From: [Clostridium] hylemonae DSM 15053
Lineage (GTDB): Bacteria > Bacillota > Clostridia > Lachnospirales > Lachnospiraceae
Direction of reading: 5' to 3'
Length of the DNA stretch: 64,000 nt
NCBI RefSeq assembly: GCF_008281175.1
Contig: NZ_CP036524.1
Span: 558,001-622,000 of the forward strand
Shown: positions 37,507 through 46,046 of the stretch, in pieces
Layout of the letters: the number at the start of each line of letters is the position of its first letter
Position numbering within the stretch: position 1 is the stretch's first letter
Notes under the pieces: model-generated
Database searches by the model: none
What the model was told of the DNA's origin: nothing
Seen by the model: the letters and a program-made list of their open reading frames with translations, nothing else
Made by a program: the position numbers and the translations under genes

Positions 37507-38640
37507 ATGGCAGTAGAATTAGAAGATTTATATGCGGAAATTAAGCCGCAGTATGATATAAAATTACACACGTCAGGCTGTTTCCGCAGGATGATAGACT
37601 GGATCCATATGGTGGAGGAAGTAAGCTTCGTGTCGCTGCTTCACGGGGATGAGCTTGTATTTAACTCCGGACTGCACTATACGTCCGAAGAGTGGCTTAT
37701 ACAGTTTATAAAAGAGCTGGATAAGGTACACGCAGGCGGACTGATCATCGCGCTGGACGAGGGACATATGTTTGCAAAGGAGACGGTAGCATACTGCAAC
37801 AGCATACGCTTTCCCCTGTTTTCAGCCACCATGGCATCGCCGTTTATTGATATCATGCGGATGTTTTCGGCTATTTTACTGCGCAACGAGCAGCGGGATA
37901 CGAATTTGATAGCAGCACTGAAAAATGCGGTATTTTATCCGGAAAATGAAGAGTCTTATACAAGCCACCTGGAACGGAATGGATTCTTCCGAAACATGAG
38001 CTATCTGATCGTCATGCTCAGCTGCCACACGTACGATACCGAAAATGGAAACGAGAGGCTTTCAAATCTTCATAAGTCGCTGAACCATGCGCTGAAAAGC
38101 GGAATTGTATACGAGGAAAAGGGAAGGCTGATCATATTATTTGCCGGGTACGACCGGAAAAGAATAAGAGAAAAAATGGAAGCATTATGCCGGAAGGACC
38201 ACAATATTTATGTCGGGATCGGCTCCCAGGAGGAAGACATGCAGCATATATCCAAGTCGTACCACAATGCATACACGGCATACCAGCTTACAAAGACCGC
38301 AATCAACAAAAACTTCCTCGTATATGAAGAGCTGGGTGTATACAAAATACTGGCAGATGTAAATGATACGGAAATATATCCGTCCTTCGTACAGGAGACA
38401 CTCGGAGCTTTACTCGCATACGACGCAGATAACGGGACAGAGTACACAAAGGTGCTGGAGGCATTCTTTGAAAATGAATGCAGTATACTGAACACATCCA
38501 GAGTGTTGTACTGTCATAAGAATACACTTACTTACAAGATGAATAAAATAAAAAATCTGCTCGGGTATGATATACTCAGCAATGAAAACAGGACAAGGAT
38601 CATGGTGGCGTTCTATATCATTAAGATGCAGAAGAACTAA
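37507..38640 (+). CDS. PucR/CdaR-type transcriptional regulator
   Basis: A 377-residue regulator. The C-terminal 65 residues form the PucR helix-turn-helix (SRVLYCHKNTLTYKMNKIKNLLG), and the preceding region (about 215-300) resembles the GGDEF-like central domain of CdaR proteins (VGIGSQEEDMQHISKSYHNA). The N-terminal 130 residues resemble a PucR ligand-sensing domain. Family members respond to purine catabolites or organic acids. No metabolic gene is tightly linked; the LUD gene downstream is separated by a long palindrome that begins 4 bp after this stop. Confidence 0.85.
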   Translation: MAVELEDLYAEIKPQYDIKLHTSGCFRRMIDWIHMVEEVSFVSLLHGDELVFNSGLHYTSEEWLIQFIKELDKVHAGGLIIALDEGHMFAKETVAYCNSIRFPLFSATMASPFIDIMRMFSAILLRNEQRDTNLIAALKNAVFYPENEESYTSHLERNGFFRNMSYLIVMLSCHTYDTENGNERLSNLHKSLNHALKSGIVYEEKGRLIILFAGYDRKRIREKMEALCRKDHNIYVGIGSQEEDMQHISKSYHNAYTAYQLTKTAINKNFLVYEELGVYKILADVNDTEIYPSFVQETLGALLAYDADNGTEYTKVLEAFFENECSILNTSRVLYCHKNTLTYKMNKIKNLLGYDILSNENRTRIMVAFYIIKMQKN

Positions 38641-38644
38641 AGAG

Positions 38645-38720
38645 GGGACAGGACGAGGCGGGGTTGGGGACGGGGGAAATTTAAATTTCCCCCGTCCCCA
38701 ACCCCGCCTCGTCCTGTCCC
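38645..38720. repeat. Long GGGGAC-type palindrome, copy B (perfect)
   Basis: A perfect palindrome of 76 bp: two 38-nt arms with no spacer, centred between 38682 and 38683 on AAATTTAAATTT. It carries the same outer GGGACAGG and inner GTTGGGGACGGGGGAAA modules as copy A, with a different middle (ACGAGGCGGG). It starts 4 bp after the PucR stop and ends in T5. A partial TTTTCCCCTGTCCCC half follows at 38728-38742. Confidence 0.93.
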
Positions 38721-38798
38721 TTTTTGATTTTCCCCTGTCCCCTGAGAAATGTGTTATAATATAGCAGGAACTGAATATAATAAAAAGGAGGGAACGAT

Positions 38799-39437
38799 AT
38801 GGATATTAATCGTGTGAAAAGAAATGAACTGCTGGGAGCGCGTATCATCAAAGGTCTGGAATCGCGCAACATGGAAGGTTATTATGCGCAGACGAAGGAA
38901 GAGGCCCTCGCTAAAGCGCTGGAATTAATACCAGAAGGCAGCTCTGTAGGATGGGGCGGCTCCATGTCTATAAAGGAAATAGGTCTGAAGGATGCGGTCT
39001 GCACAGGAAATTATAAGGTGTTCAACCGGGACGTCTGTAAGACACCGGAAGAGAAGCGTCAGGTAGAACTGGCTACATACGACTGTGACTTCTTCATCAC
39101 GAGCGCCAACGCGATCACGGAAGATGGTGTGATGGTAAATATAGACGGAAATGCCAACAGGGTATCTGCCATAGCGTATGGTCCGAGGAGTGTAGTGATG
39201 ATCGTTGGGATGAACAAGGCGGTCAAGTCGGTGGAGGATGCGGTGTCACGCGCCAGGAACGAAGCGGCGCCGATCAATGCAGAACGGTTTGACCTTGATA
39301 CGCCGTGCTGTAAAAACGGTATGTGCTTTGACTGTAAATCACCGGATACGATTTGCTGCCAGATCATGATCACGAGATTTTCAAAAGTTCCTAAAAGAAT
39401 AAAAGTAATTCTTGTAAATGAAGAATTAGGATTTTAA
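38799..39437 (+). CDS. LUD domain protein (DUF162, LutC-like)
   Basis: A 212-residue protein of the LUD/DUF162 family. The core reads SSVGWGGSMSIKEIGL and later ITSANAITEDGVMVNIDGNANR and GPRSVVMIVGMNK, all family hallmarks. LutC-type proteins work in lactate oxidation complexes, but the stand-alone short clostridial LUD proteins are uncharacterised. A Cys-rich segment near the end (DTPCCKNGMCFDCKSPDTIC) could bind metal. It is likely cytosolic. The ATG follows AAAAAGGAGGG. No lutA or lutB genes are nearby. Confidence 0.85.
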   Translation: MDINRVKRNELLGARIIKGLESRNMEGYYAQTKEEALAKALELIPEGSSVGWGGSMSIKEIGLKDAVCTGNYKVFNRDVCKTPEEKRQVELATYDCDFFITSANAITEDGVMVNIDGNANRVSAIAYGPRSVVMIVGMNKAVKSVEDAVSRARNEAAPINAERFDLDTPCCKNGMCFDCKSPDTICCQIMITRFSKVPKRIKVILVNEELGF

Positions 39438-39442
39438 AATAT

Positions 39443-39471
39443 TGACTATAAGGTGGGCATTTGTTATAATA
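39443..39471 (+). promoter_or_regulatory. Promoter of tRNA-Cys copy 2
   Basis: TTGACT and a consensus TATAAT are 17 bp apart, ending 16 bp before the tRNA. Confidence 0.8.
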
Positions 39472-39487
39472 TACAAGTGCTCAATAT

Positions 39488-39558
39488 GGCGCCATAGCCA
39501 AGCGGTAAGGCAAAGGTCTGCAACACCTCTATCACCAGTTCGATTCTGGTTGGCGCCT
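39488..39558 (+). tRNA. tRNA-Cys (anticodon GCA), copy 2
   Basis: 71 nt, identical to the copy at 24497-24567. It is a single-gene unit with its own promoter and terminator. The two copies form a 71-bp direct repeat about 15 kb apart. Confidence 0.96.
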
Positions 39559-39564
39559 TTTATA

Positions 39565-39598
39565 CAAAAAGCCGGGAATCTTTGATTTCCGGTTTTTT
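39565..39598. terminator. Terminator after tRNA-Cys copy 2
   Basis: CCGGGAATC and GATTTCCGG pair across TTT, followed by TTTTTTC. Confidence 0.85.
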
Positions 39599-39732
39599 CG
39601 TTCTATCAGGGAAGCATGAATTAAACCGCGTCCCGCAGGCGGAGGCCATGAAAATTAAAAAGTTGTGTTTTTGTTTTGTAATACGTATAATTAATATAAT
39701 TCTTTTTTGTTACGTACGGAGGAAATGGATCA

Positions 39733-40635
39733 ATGGCAGATAAAGTAGATTTGAATGTAGGGATGCGGGAAAATCCCAGTTATTGTGACAAGGCATTTCC
39801 GGTCAGTATGCACACCATAACGAAAAATGATATTTTCCCCAAAGGCCGCGGGTTTCACGACATTCACTGGCATGATGAGATCCAGTTTACTTATGTCAGT
39901 AAAGGCAGTCTTAAAGTGCAGGTTGAAGGGAATGAGTATCACCTGGAAGAAGGGGAAGCGCTCTTTATTAACGGGGGACTCATCCACGTGACGACCGATA
40001 TGTCGGAGGATGGAGAATACGTAGGGTTCATGTTTCCGGAAAAGATTCTGGGATTTTTTGCGGGCAGCAGAATGGAACAGAATTATGTGCTGCCGTATTT
40101 GAATAATTATGTCCTTCCGGCGCTTCTGATCCGAAAGGGGACAGAGGAGGATGAACATATACTGTCCAGGCTCACGGAACTTAAGGAGGTTTTTGGAAAT
40201 GTCGGGGAAACTGCATTTGAATACGAGGTGTCGGTAAAACTTGTAGATATATGGCTTCAGATCATTAAAAATATAGAAGGCAGCGTACGGAAAGTATCGG
40301 TTTCTTATATACGAAGACAAGAACGAATGAAAAAGATGATGCAGTTTATCATTGACCATTATATGGATGCCATAACATTGAATGAGATAGCAGAAGTGGC
40401 AAACGTGAGCGTGGAAGAATGCAGAAGATGTTTCCGGGATACGATCAAAGAGACGCCTGTTCATTTCCTGCTTTCTTACCGCGTGATAATGGGAATGGAA
40501 CTTTTGCGCAATACGGATCTTGCAGTAACGGATATTGCTTTTAGAGTAGGATTTAATGATACGAGTCATTTTATCCAGACGTTTAAGAAAAAGACGGGAA
40601 TGACGCCCAAGGATTATAGAAATAATATATTTTAA
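39733..40635 (+). CDS. AraC family transcriptional regulator
   Basis: A 300-residue regulator with an N-terminal cupin sensor (HDIHWHDEIQFTYVSKGSL, YHLEEGEALFINGG) and a C-terminal double helix-turn-helix (ITLNEIAEVANVSVEECRR and VTDIAFRVGFNDTSHFIQTFKKKTG). The ATG follows CGGAGGAAATGG. It sits directly upstream of the hydroxyproline dehydratase gene with a terminator between, so it most likely activates that operon in response to hydroxyproline or a related compound; the ligand is inferred from context. Confidence 0.88.
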   Translation: MADKVDLNVGMRENPSYCDKAFPVSMHTITKNDIFPKGRGFHDIHWHDEIQFTYVSKGSLKVQVEGNEYHLEEGEALFINGGLIHVTTDMSEDGEYVGFMFPEKILGFFAGSRMEQNYVLPYLNNYVLPALLIRKGTEEDEHILSRLTELKEVFGNVGETAFEYEVSVKLVDIWLQIIKNIEGSVRKVSVSYIRRQERMKKMMQFIIDHYMDAITLNEIAEVANVSVEECRRCFRDTIKETPVHFLLSYRVIMGMELLRNTDLAVTDIAFRVGFNDTSHFIQTFKKKTGMTPKDYRNNIF

Positions 40636-40648
40636 TGTGAGGCTGAAA

Positions 40649-40692
40649 GCCGTCATACACATTTGGGGAAAAATGTGTGTGACGGCTTTTTT
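40649..40692 (+). terminator. Terminator of the AraC gene
   Basis: AAAGCCGTCATACACATTT pairs with a near-perfect AAATGTGTGTGACGGCTTT arm, followed by T. It separates the regulator from hypD. Confidence 0.9.
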
Positions 40693-40875
40693 TGATTGCA
40701 CCGGAAAATGTGGATATTTTTATATTCTGCATGGATTTTCTTGTGGATTTTTTCATAATTACTGAGCTGCACATTATAGTTATGTGAAAATTATAACGAT
40801 ATAATTTTATCAAATAAAAGGATGAACATATTCAATCCTGTTAACAAAGTATTTTAATGAAGGAGGAGCTGTATC

Positions 40876-43269
40876 ATGAATGAAAAGCAGCGGGAAAGAA
40901 TCCAATTCATGAAAGAACGTGTGGTCAATACCACCCCGGAGATGGATCTGGAAAACGCCAGGATACTGACAGAGAGCTTCCGGGAAACAGCAGGGGAGCC
41001 GCTGGCTGTTCAGAAGGCAAAGTCGTTTCGCAGGCAATGTATGGAAAAGACCGTACAGATCTGGGAAAAAGAACTTATCGTAGGATGTGCGGGCAGTAAG
41101 ATGCGGGGAGGCATACTAAGTGCCGACACCTGCTGGTCTATTTTGGACAAAGAGCTTGAGACGATCAATGAGAGACAGTATGACCCGTTTTATCTGAGGC
41201 CGGAGGATAAGCAGATGTTCCTGGATGTTATAAAACCATTCTGGGAGGGGCGCTCTACATATGAAGCATGGCTTAAGCAGATTCCGGAAGACTGCAGGAA
41301 CCTAAGAGATACGGGACAGGTGTATATCGATAAGAAGGCCGTCCGGGGCTGGGGCGAGACGACGGTAGGTTATACGCAGATCATTAACGAAGGAATTGAA
41401 AGTATTATGGATACGGTCAAGGCAGAGCGGGAAGCGCTGGACCTTACAGAACCAGGGGCTATTGATAAGGACAATTATCTGCAGGCATTGTTGATCTCGG
41501 CAGAAGGGATCTGCATGATGGCAAAGCGGTATGCGGATGAAGCCGACAGGCTTGCCGCGGAGGAAGAAGATGCGGAAAGAAGATCAGAACTTCTTACCAT
41601 TGCCAGAACATGCCGCCGTGTTCCAAGATATCCGGCAAGAAGCTTTCAGGAGGCATTACAGTCCTTCTATTTTTACCATATTTCTATCTTTATGGAGCAG
41701 AATGCGGCAGCGTATAACCCGGGAAGAATGGATCAGTACCTGTATCCATATTACAAATCTGACCTTGAAGAAGGCACGATCACGGAAGAGGAAGGACTGG
41801 AACTTTTGGAATGCCTGTGGGTAAAGTTTGCGGAGCCATGTGTGTTCCAGGACGCCACAACGGCGAGATATTCAGCAGGATACCCCATGTTCCAGACCTT
41901 ATGCTGCGGGGGGATCGACAGTGAAGGAAATGACGCGGTCAATGATGTTTCCTATATGATGCTGCAGGCAACAGAGGATGTACAGCTATATCAGCCCAAT
42001 CTGACGGTCAGATACAGCATGGCAAAAAATCCAAATAGATTTTTGAAAAAAATTGCACAAGTGATCAGCCTTGGGACAGGATTCCCCGCTTTCCACAATG
42101 ATGATGTGGGGATACGGATGCTGATGAACAAAGGAATACCTCTAAAAGAAGCATTTGACTGGAATCCGGCAGGTTGTGTAGAGACGAACCTGGAAGGAAG
42201 GCTCCGCCATTACTCTGCATTTGCAGATATTAATCTGGGCGGAATGATTGAATTTGCCATGACAAACGGAGTAAACCGGAAAAGTGGCAGAAAAGTATCC
42301 GCAGAGACCGGTGATCCGGCTTCATTTACGGAATATGGCGATTTTGAACATGCAGTGAAAGAGCAGTTGAAATTTTCCATCCAGGCATGTGTAAAGGGGA
42401 GCCATGTGATTGATGATATCTGTATGGACAGAGTGGTTCCGGCCCTTTCCTTATCCTTCCGCGAGTGTGTAGAACAGGCAAAGGATTATGCATGGGGCGG
42501 GGCCAAATATAATGCCGGCAACGGAATTATCCTGATCGGCGTGGCGGATCTGATTAACAGTATGGAAGCGGTAAAGGAACTGGTCTATGAGAAAAAACTG
42601 GTCAGTATGGAAGATATGGTAAACGCTTTAAATGCGGATTTTGAAGGATATGAAGAGATACGTGAACTTTGTCAGAAGTGCCGTAAATATGGAAATGATG
42701 ATGAAGAAGTAAATGAGATCGCCAGCCATATGCTTACCTTTATAGCAGATGAGATCGAGCAGTACCACAGTAAATTTGGACAGATGACGCCAGGGATACT
42801 CCCCGTATCCGGAAATACACCGTTTGGGCAGGATGTGGGAGCGCTTCCGTCAGGAAGGAAAGCATGGACGCCATTAGCGGACGGGATCAGTCCCAACGGC
42901 GGAACGGATGTAAGCGGACCGGCAGCAGTTCTCAAATCAGCGGCAAGTATTCCGCATGCCAGATATGTTCAGGGAACACTCTTGAATATGAAGCTGGAGC
43001 CGGATATGGTGAAGACAGAAAATGGCATTCAGCAGCTTATGGCTCTGCTTAAGAGTCTGTGTACCCTTGGGGTTTACCATGTGCAGTTCAATGTGATCGA
43101 CCGGGAGACCTTACTTGCGGCACAAAAGAAACCAGAAGATTATCGGGGATTACTGGTGAGGGTAGCCGGATACACAGCGTATTTTACAGAACTTGGAAAA
43201 GATGTCCAGGATGAGATCATTTCCAGAACCGCCCAGAGCAGTTTCTGCGGATGCGGCAGCGCAGCGTAA
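40876..43269 (+). CDS. hypD: trans-4-hydroxy-L-proline dehydratase (glycyl radical enzyme)
   Basis: A 797-residue glycyl radical enzyme. It removes water from trans-4-hydroxy-L-proline by radical chemistry to give pyrroline-5-carboxylate. The catalytic cysteine is C434 in PAGCVETNLEGR with E436 two residues on, and the radical glycine is G765 in VRVAGYTAYF. I recall the same numbering for the C. difficile enzyme. The linked activase and P5C reductase genes in the same operon support HypD over choline, diol or glycerol lyases, which share the GCVE motif. The ATG follows AAGGAGGAGC. It is O2-sensitive and cytosolic; it needs HypE. Confidence 0.88.
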   Translation: MNEKQRERIQFMKERVVNTTPEMDLENARILTESFRETAGEPLAVQKAKSFRRQCMEKTVQIWEKELIVGCAGSKMRGGILSADTCWSILDKELETINERQYDPFYLRPEDKQMFLDVIKPFWEGRSTYEAWLKQIPEDCRNLRDTGQVYIDKKAVRGWGETTVGYTQIINEGIESIMDTVKAEREALDLTEPGAIDKDNYLQALLISAEGICMMAKRYADEADRLAAEEEDAERRSELLTIARTCRRVPRYPARSFQEALQSFYFYHISIFMEQNAAAYNPGRMDQYLYPYYKSDLEEGTITEEEGLELLECLWVKFAEPCVFQDATTARYSAGYPMFQTLCCGGIDSEGNDAVNDVSYMMLQATEDVQLYQPNLTVRYSMAKNPNRFLKKIAQVISLGTGFPAFHNDDVGIRMLMNKGIPLKEAFDWNPAGCVETNLEGRLRHYSAFADINLGGMIEFAMTNGVNRKSGRKVSAETGDPASFTEYGDFEHAVKEQLKFSIQACVKGSHVIDDICMDRVVPALSLSFRECVEQAKDYAWGGAKYNAGNGIILIGVADLINSMEAVKELVYEKKLVSMEDMVNALNADFEGYEEIRELCQKCRKYGNDDEEVNEIASHMLTFIADEIEQYHSKFGQMTPGILPVSGNTPFGQDVGALPSGRKAWTPLADGISPNGGTDVSGPAAVLKSAASIPHARYVQGTLLNMKLEPDMVKTENGIQQLMALLKSLCTLGVYHVQFNVIDRETLLAAQKKPEDYRGLLVRVAGYTAYFTELGKDVQDEIISRTAQSSFCGCGSAA

Positions 43270-43291
43270 GGAACGATGACAGGAGGGAGTT

Positions 43292-44071
43292 ATGGGAACA
43301 CGGACAGGGAAGGTGCTGAGAATAGAGAAATCTTCCATTTATGATGGGGAAGGGCTTCGGACGGTCGTGTACGTAAAAGGGTGCCCGCTCAGATGCCAGT
43401 GGTGCTCTACCCCGGAGTCACAGCTTGTGGAATGCATGATGGATTATGGGTATGATGCCACCCCAGAGAGCATCTTAAAGGAAATCAGAAAGGATGAGGT
43501 CTTTTTCTTTCACTCCGGGGGAGGGGTGACGATCAGCGGCGGGGAAGTCATGCTGCAGTCGGATTTTGTGAGAGATATCCTGGCGGGATGTAAAGAAGAC
43601 GGACTCAATACGGCAATTGAATCCAGCTTGTTTGGTTCTTATGAGGCATTGGAAAAACTTCTGCCTTATCTGGATACCGTATTTGTAGATTTTAAAATAG
43701 AGGATGAAGAACTTCATCGAAAATATACAGGTGTCAGCAATGCAGGCATCAAGGAGAACATCCGCAGGCTGAATGATTCCTTTAAGGGGAATATACATGT
43801 ACGGATCCCATGTATTCCAACGGTTAATATGACGGAAGAAAACATGGAGATGACGGCCGTTTTTTTCAGAAACCTTAAAAATATCAACGATATAGAACTT
43901 CTTCCTTATCACAGACTTGGCATTGAAACTTACCGCAAGTTAGGAAAAGAATATATTCTCAGTGATGTGGAGACACCCAGTGATTCAGACATGAAAGAGC
44001 TTGCCTCAAAGCTGTCTGCGTTTGACCCGGGATGCCGGATCTTGATCGCCGGCCGGGGGGTTAACCCTTGA
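43292..44071 (+). CDS. hypE: Glycyl radical enzyme activating enzyme (HypE-like)
   Basis: A 259-residue radical SAM protein that installs the glycyl radical on its partner. The 4Fe-4S motif is C31-x3-C35-x2-C38 (KGCPLRCQWCSTPES), preceded by SSIYDGEGLRTVVYVKG. GGGVTISGGEVMLQ is the SAM-binding GGE region. It is short: the ferredoxin-like insert with two extra clusters, found in many glycyl radical activases, is missing, as in PFL-activase. It begins 22 bp after hypD behind GGAGGGAG. The pairing with HypD is by position. Confidence 0.88.
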   Translation: MGTRTGKVLRIEKSSIYDGEGLRTVVYVKGCPLRCQWCSTPESQLVECMMDYGYDATPESILKEIRKDEVFFFHSGGGVTISGGEVMLQSDFVRDILAGCKEDGLNTAIESSLFGSYEALEKLLPYLDTVFVDFKIEDEELHRKYTGVSNAGIKENIRRLNDSFKGNIHVRIPCIPTVNMTEENMEMTAVFFRNLKNINDIELLPYHRLGIETYRKLGKEYILSDVETPSDSDMKELASKLSAFDPGCRILIAGRGVNP

Positions 44072-44140
44072 TGACTGAGGATCGCTCCAGGCTTTGTGAT
44101 TTAGGGCTCATATTATGTGGCTGTAAAGGAGACCAGGGAT

Positions 44141-45007
44141 ATGATTTTAAGAATTATACAGATTATTCTGGTGGCATATGCCGTCATAGCCGGAGTGATC
44201 ATTGTCAAAGATTATATGAAGAATAAAGAACAGGGGGTCTCGAGAGGAGAAACGTTTCTTCATTATGTGATAGGTCTTGTCGTAAACTTTTTTGACGCGC
44301 TGGGGATCGGATCTTTTGCGACTACGGTTACCGCATATGGATTATTCCGGCTGGTGGAAGATAAGAAAATACCGGGGACACTTAATGCGGGCGTCGCAAT
44401 TCCTGTTATATTTGAGGCGCTTTTATTTACCAGTTCAGTAGAAGTGGAATTCACAACATTGATACCGGTTGTGATCTGCGGTGTCATCGGAGCGGCGATA
44501 GGGAACCGTATTGTCTCTAAAATATCTGAGAAAACAGTGACGATCGTTATGGCGGCAGCGCTGCTGACTGCGGCACTTCTGATGTTCGGAGGAAAAGTGG
44601 GATTCCTGCCGTCGGGCGGTGACGCGATCGGACTTACAGGCATCAAGCTGGTGATCGCCTGTGTTGGCAACTTTATATTTGGTGTGGCACTCTGCTTTGG
44701 TGTTGGTAACTTCACCCCTTGTATGTGTATGGTGTATATGCTTGGAATGAGCCCGCTTGTATCATTTCCGATCATGATGTGTACAGGCGCCGTTTCCACA
44801 CCGACAACAGGACTTATGAGTCTGAAACAGGGGCTGGTCGACCGCCATGCAGTTCTGGGGTTGACCGTGGGCGGCATATTTGGTGTGGCGGTCGCGGTGT
44901 ACCTTGTAAAATCGATGTCAATATCGACACTTCAATGGCTGGTCATTGCAGTGGTTGTGTATACCAGCTTTACGATGTTCAAAAGAGCAATGAAAAAAGT
45001 ATCATAA
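44141..45007 (+). CDS. TauE/SafE family membrane permease
   Basis: A 288-residue membrane protein with about eight helices in two similar blocks, each opening with a conserved stretch (GLVVNFFDALGIGSFAT and VACVGNFIFGVALCFGVGN-like), typical of the TauE/SafE/DUF81 family. Family members export sulfoacetate, sulfite or other organic anions; the substrate here is unknown. Lying between the activase and proC it may move hydroxyproline or a product, but this is only context. The chosen ATG follows AAAGGAGACC; an upstream in-frame GTG at 44117 has no site. Confidence 0.82.
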   Translation: MILRIIQIILVAYAVIAGVIIVKDYMKNKEQGVSRGETFLHYVIGLVVNFFDALGIGSFATTVTAYGLFRLVEDKKIPGTLNAGVAIPVIFEALLFTSSVEVEFTTLIPVVICGVIGAAIGNRIVSKISEKTVTIVMAAALLTAALLMFGGKVGFLPSGGDAIGLTGIKLVIACVGNFIFGVALCFGVGNFTPCMCMVYMLGMSPLVSFPIMMCTGAVSTPTTGLMSLKQGLVDRHAVLGLTVGGIFGVAVAVYLVKSMSISTLQWLVIAVVVYTSFTMFKRAMKKVS

Positions 45008-45034
45008 AGGATGAATTTGAAAGGAGAAATAACA

Positions 45035-45823
45035 ATGAAATTAGGTGTAATTGGATGTGGACTGATGGCAAGTGCGATCATGGAGGGAATTGTAAATAAT
45101 AAGCTGATGAATCCGGAGGATATCACAGCGGCCGATAAGTTTGAGGCGAGCAGGGAACGTGCGAAAAAGAATATAGGGGTCTGTGTGACTGCCGATAACA
45201 AAGAGGCGGCGGGACAAGATATTCTTCTGATCGCGATTCAGCCGGAACTCTATCCCGCAGTGCTGGAGGAGATTAAAGAGACCGTCAGGGCGAATGGTAC
45301 GATCATCTGGACGATCGCGGCAGGCGTAACTCTCGCGGAAGTGCATCAGCATGTAGGCAGTGATGTAAAAGTTGTCAGAACCATGCCGAATACGTGCGCT
45401 ACTGTGGGGGCGGCAGTTACAGCAGTGGTTGCAAATGATAATGTAACAGAGGAAGAAGTACATACACTGATGGGCCTGATCGGCGGCTTCGGTATTGCAG
45501 AACAGCTGGATGAAAGTAAGCTGAACGGTATTATCCCGGTAACAGGCAGTTCGCCTGCCATGGTATTTATGCTCATTGACGCTATGGCCAACGGAGCGGC
45601 AAGAGAAGGGTTTACGTGGGACCAGGCGGTAAAGTTCAGCGCCCAGGCAGTAAAGGGAAGTGCGGAGATGGTGCTAAAGTCAGGAAGGCATCCGGCGGCG
45701 CTGCAGAATCAGGTATGCACACCTGGAGGTATTACGATTGAAATGGTAAAAAGGCTGGAGGCGTTCGGGTTCAGGAATGCAGTAATGGAAGCTATGCAGG
45801 CTTGTACAGAAGATTTGGACTAA
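45035..45823 (+). CDS. proC: Pyrroline-5-carboxylate reductase
   Basis: A 262-residue NAD(P)H-dependent enzyme that reduces P5C to L-proline. It has an N-terminal Rossmann motif (KLGVIGCGLMASAIMEG), VVRTMPNTCATVGAAVTA, and the C-terminal helical dimer domain with VTGSSPAMVFMLIDAMANGA and HPAALQNQVCTPGGITIE. The ATG at 45035 follows AAAGGAGAAAT, so the eight-codon upstream extension is rejected. In this operon it completes conversion of hydroxyproline to proline, which proline reductase can then use. Confidence 0.93.
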   Translation: MKLGVIGCGLMASAIMEGIVNNKLMNPEDITAADKFEASRERAKKNIGVCVTADNKEAAGQDILLIAIQPELYPAVLEEIKETVRANGTIIWTIAAGVTLAEVHQHVGSDVKVVRTMPNTCATVGAAVTAVVANDNVTEEEVHTLMGLIGGFGIAEQLDESKLNGIIPVTGSSPAMVFMLIDAMANGAAREGFTWDQAVKFSAQAVKGSAEMVLKSGRHPAALQNQVCTPGGITIEMVKRLEAFGFRNAVMEAMQACTEDLD

Positions 45824-45902
45824 AATGAAAAGTGAGTAATTAAAGAATATCTTGTAAAACGAGAATACTTCCTCTATAATGATTAAACAAGTGACACTTG
45901 CA

Positions 45903-46003
45903 GGGGGTAAAAATCAACTGCCTCTGCAAAAGTAAATAAGGTACGATTATATAATTCTCGGTCACTGCCTGAGCGCAGGCGGCCGGGAATTTTCTGAGAA
46001 ATT
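45903..46003 (+). promoter_or_regulatory. Structured leader before the Thr/Ser exporter gene
   Basis: Two hairpins occur in the gap: TTGCAGGGG with a CCTCTGCAA arm (about 45897-45930), then CTGCCTG-AGCG-CAGGCGG flanked by TTCTCGG/CCGGGAA (about 45954-45997) and TTTTC. They could be the proC terminator or an attenuator for the next gene. No known riboswitch motif was recognised. Confidence 0.45.
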
Positions 46004-46046
46004 TATTTTTCATTATATAAGCGGATAAGTCTTTAGGGGGAAGGTT

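Noticed and set aside
24497-39558. Genomic island bounded by the two tRNA-Cys genes
   Set aside because: No integrase, excisionase, transposase or conjugation gene occurs between them, and both tRNAs are complete with their own promoters.
40700-40760. TGTGGATAT and TGTGGATTT as a DnaA-box pair upstream of hypD
   Set aside because: Only two sites, both with mismatches, in AT-rich promoter DNA; too weak to report.
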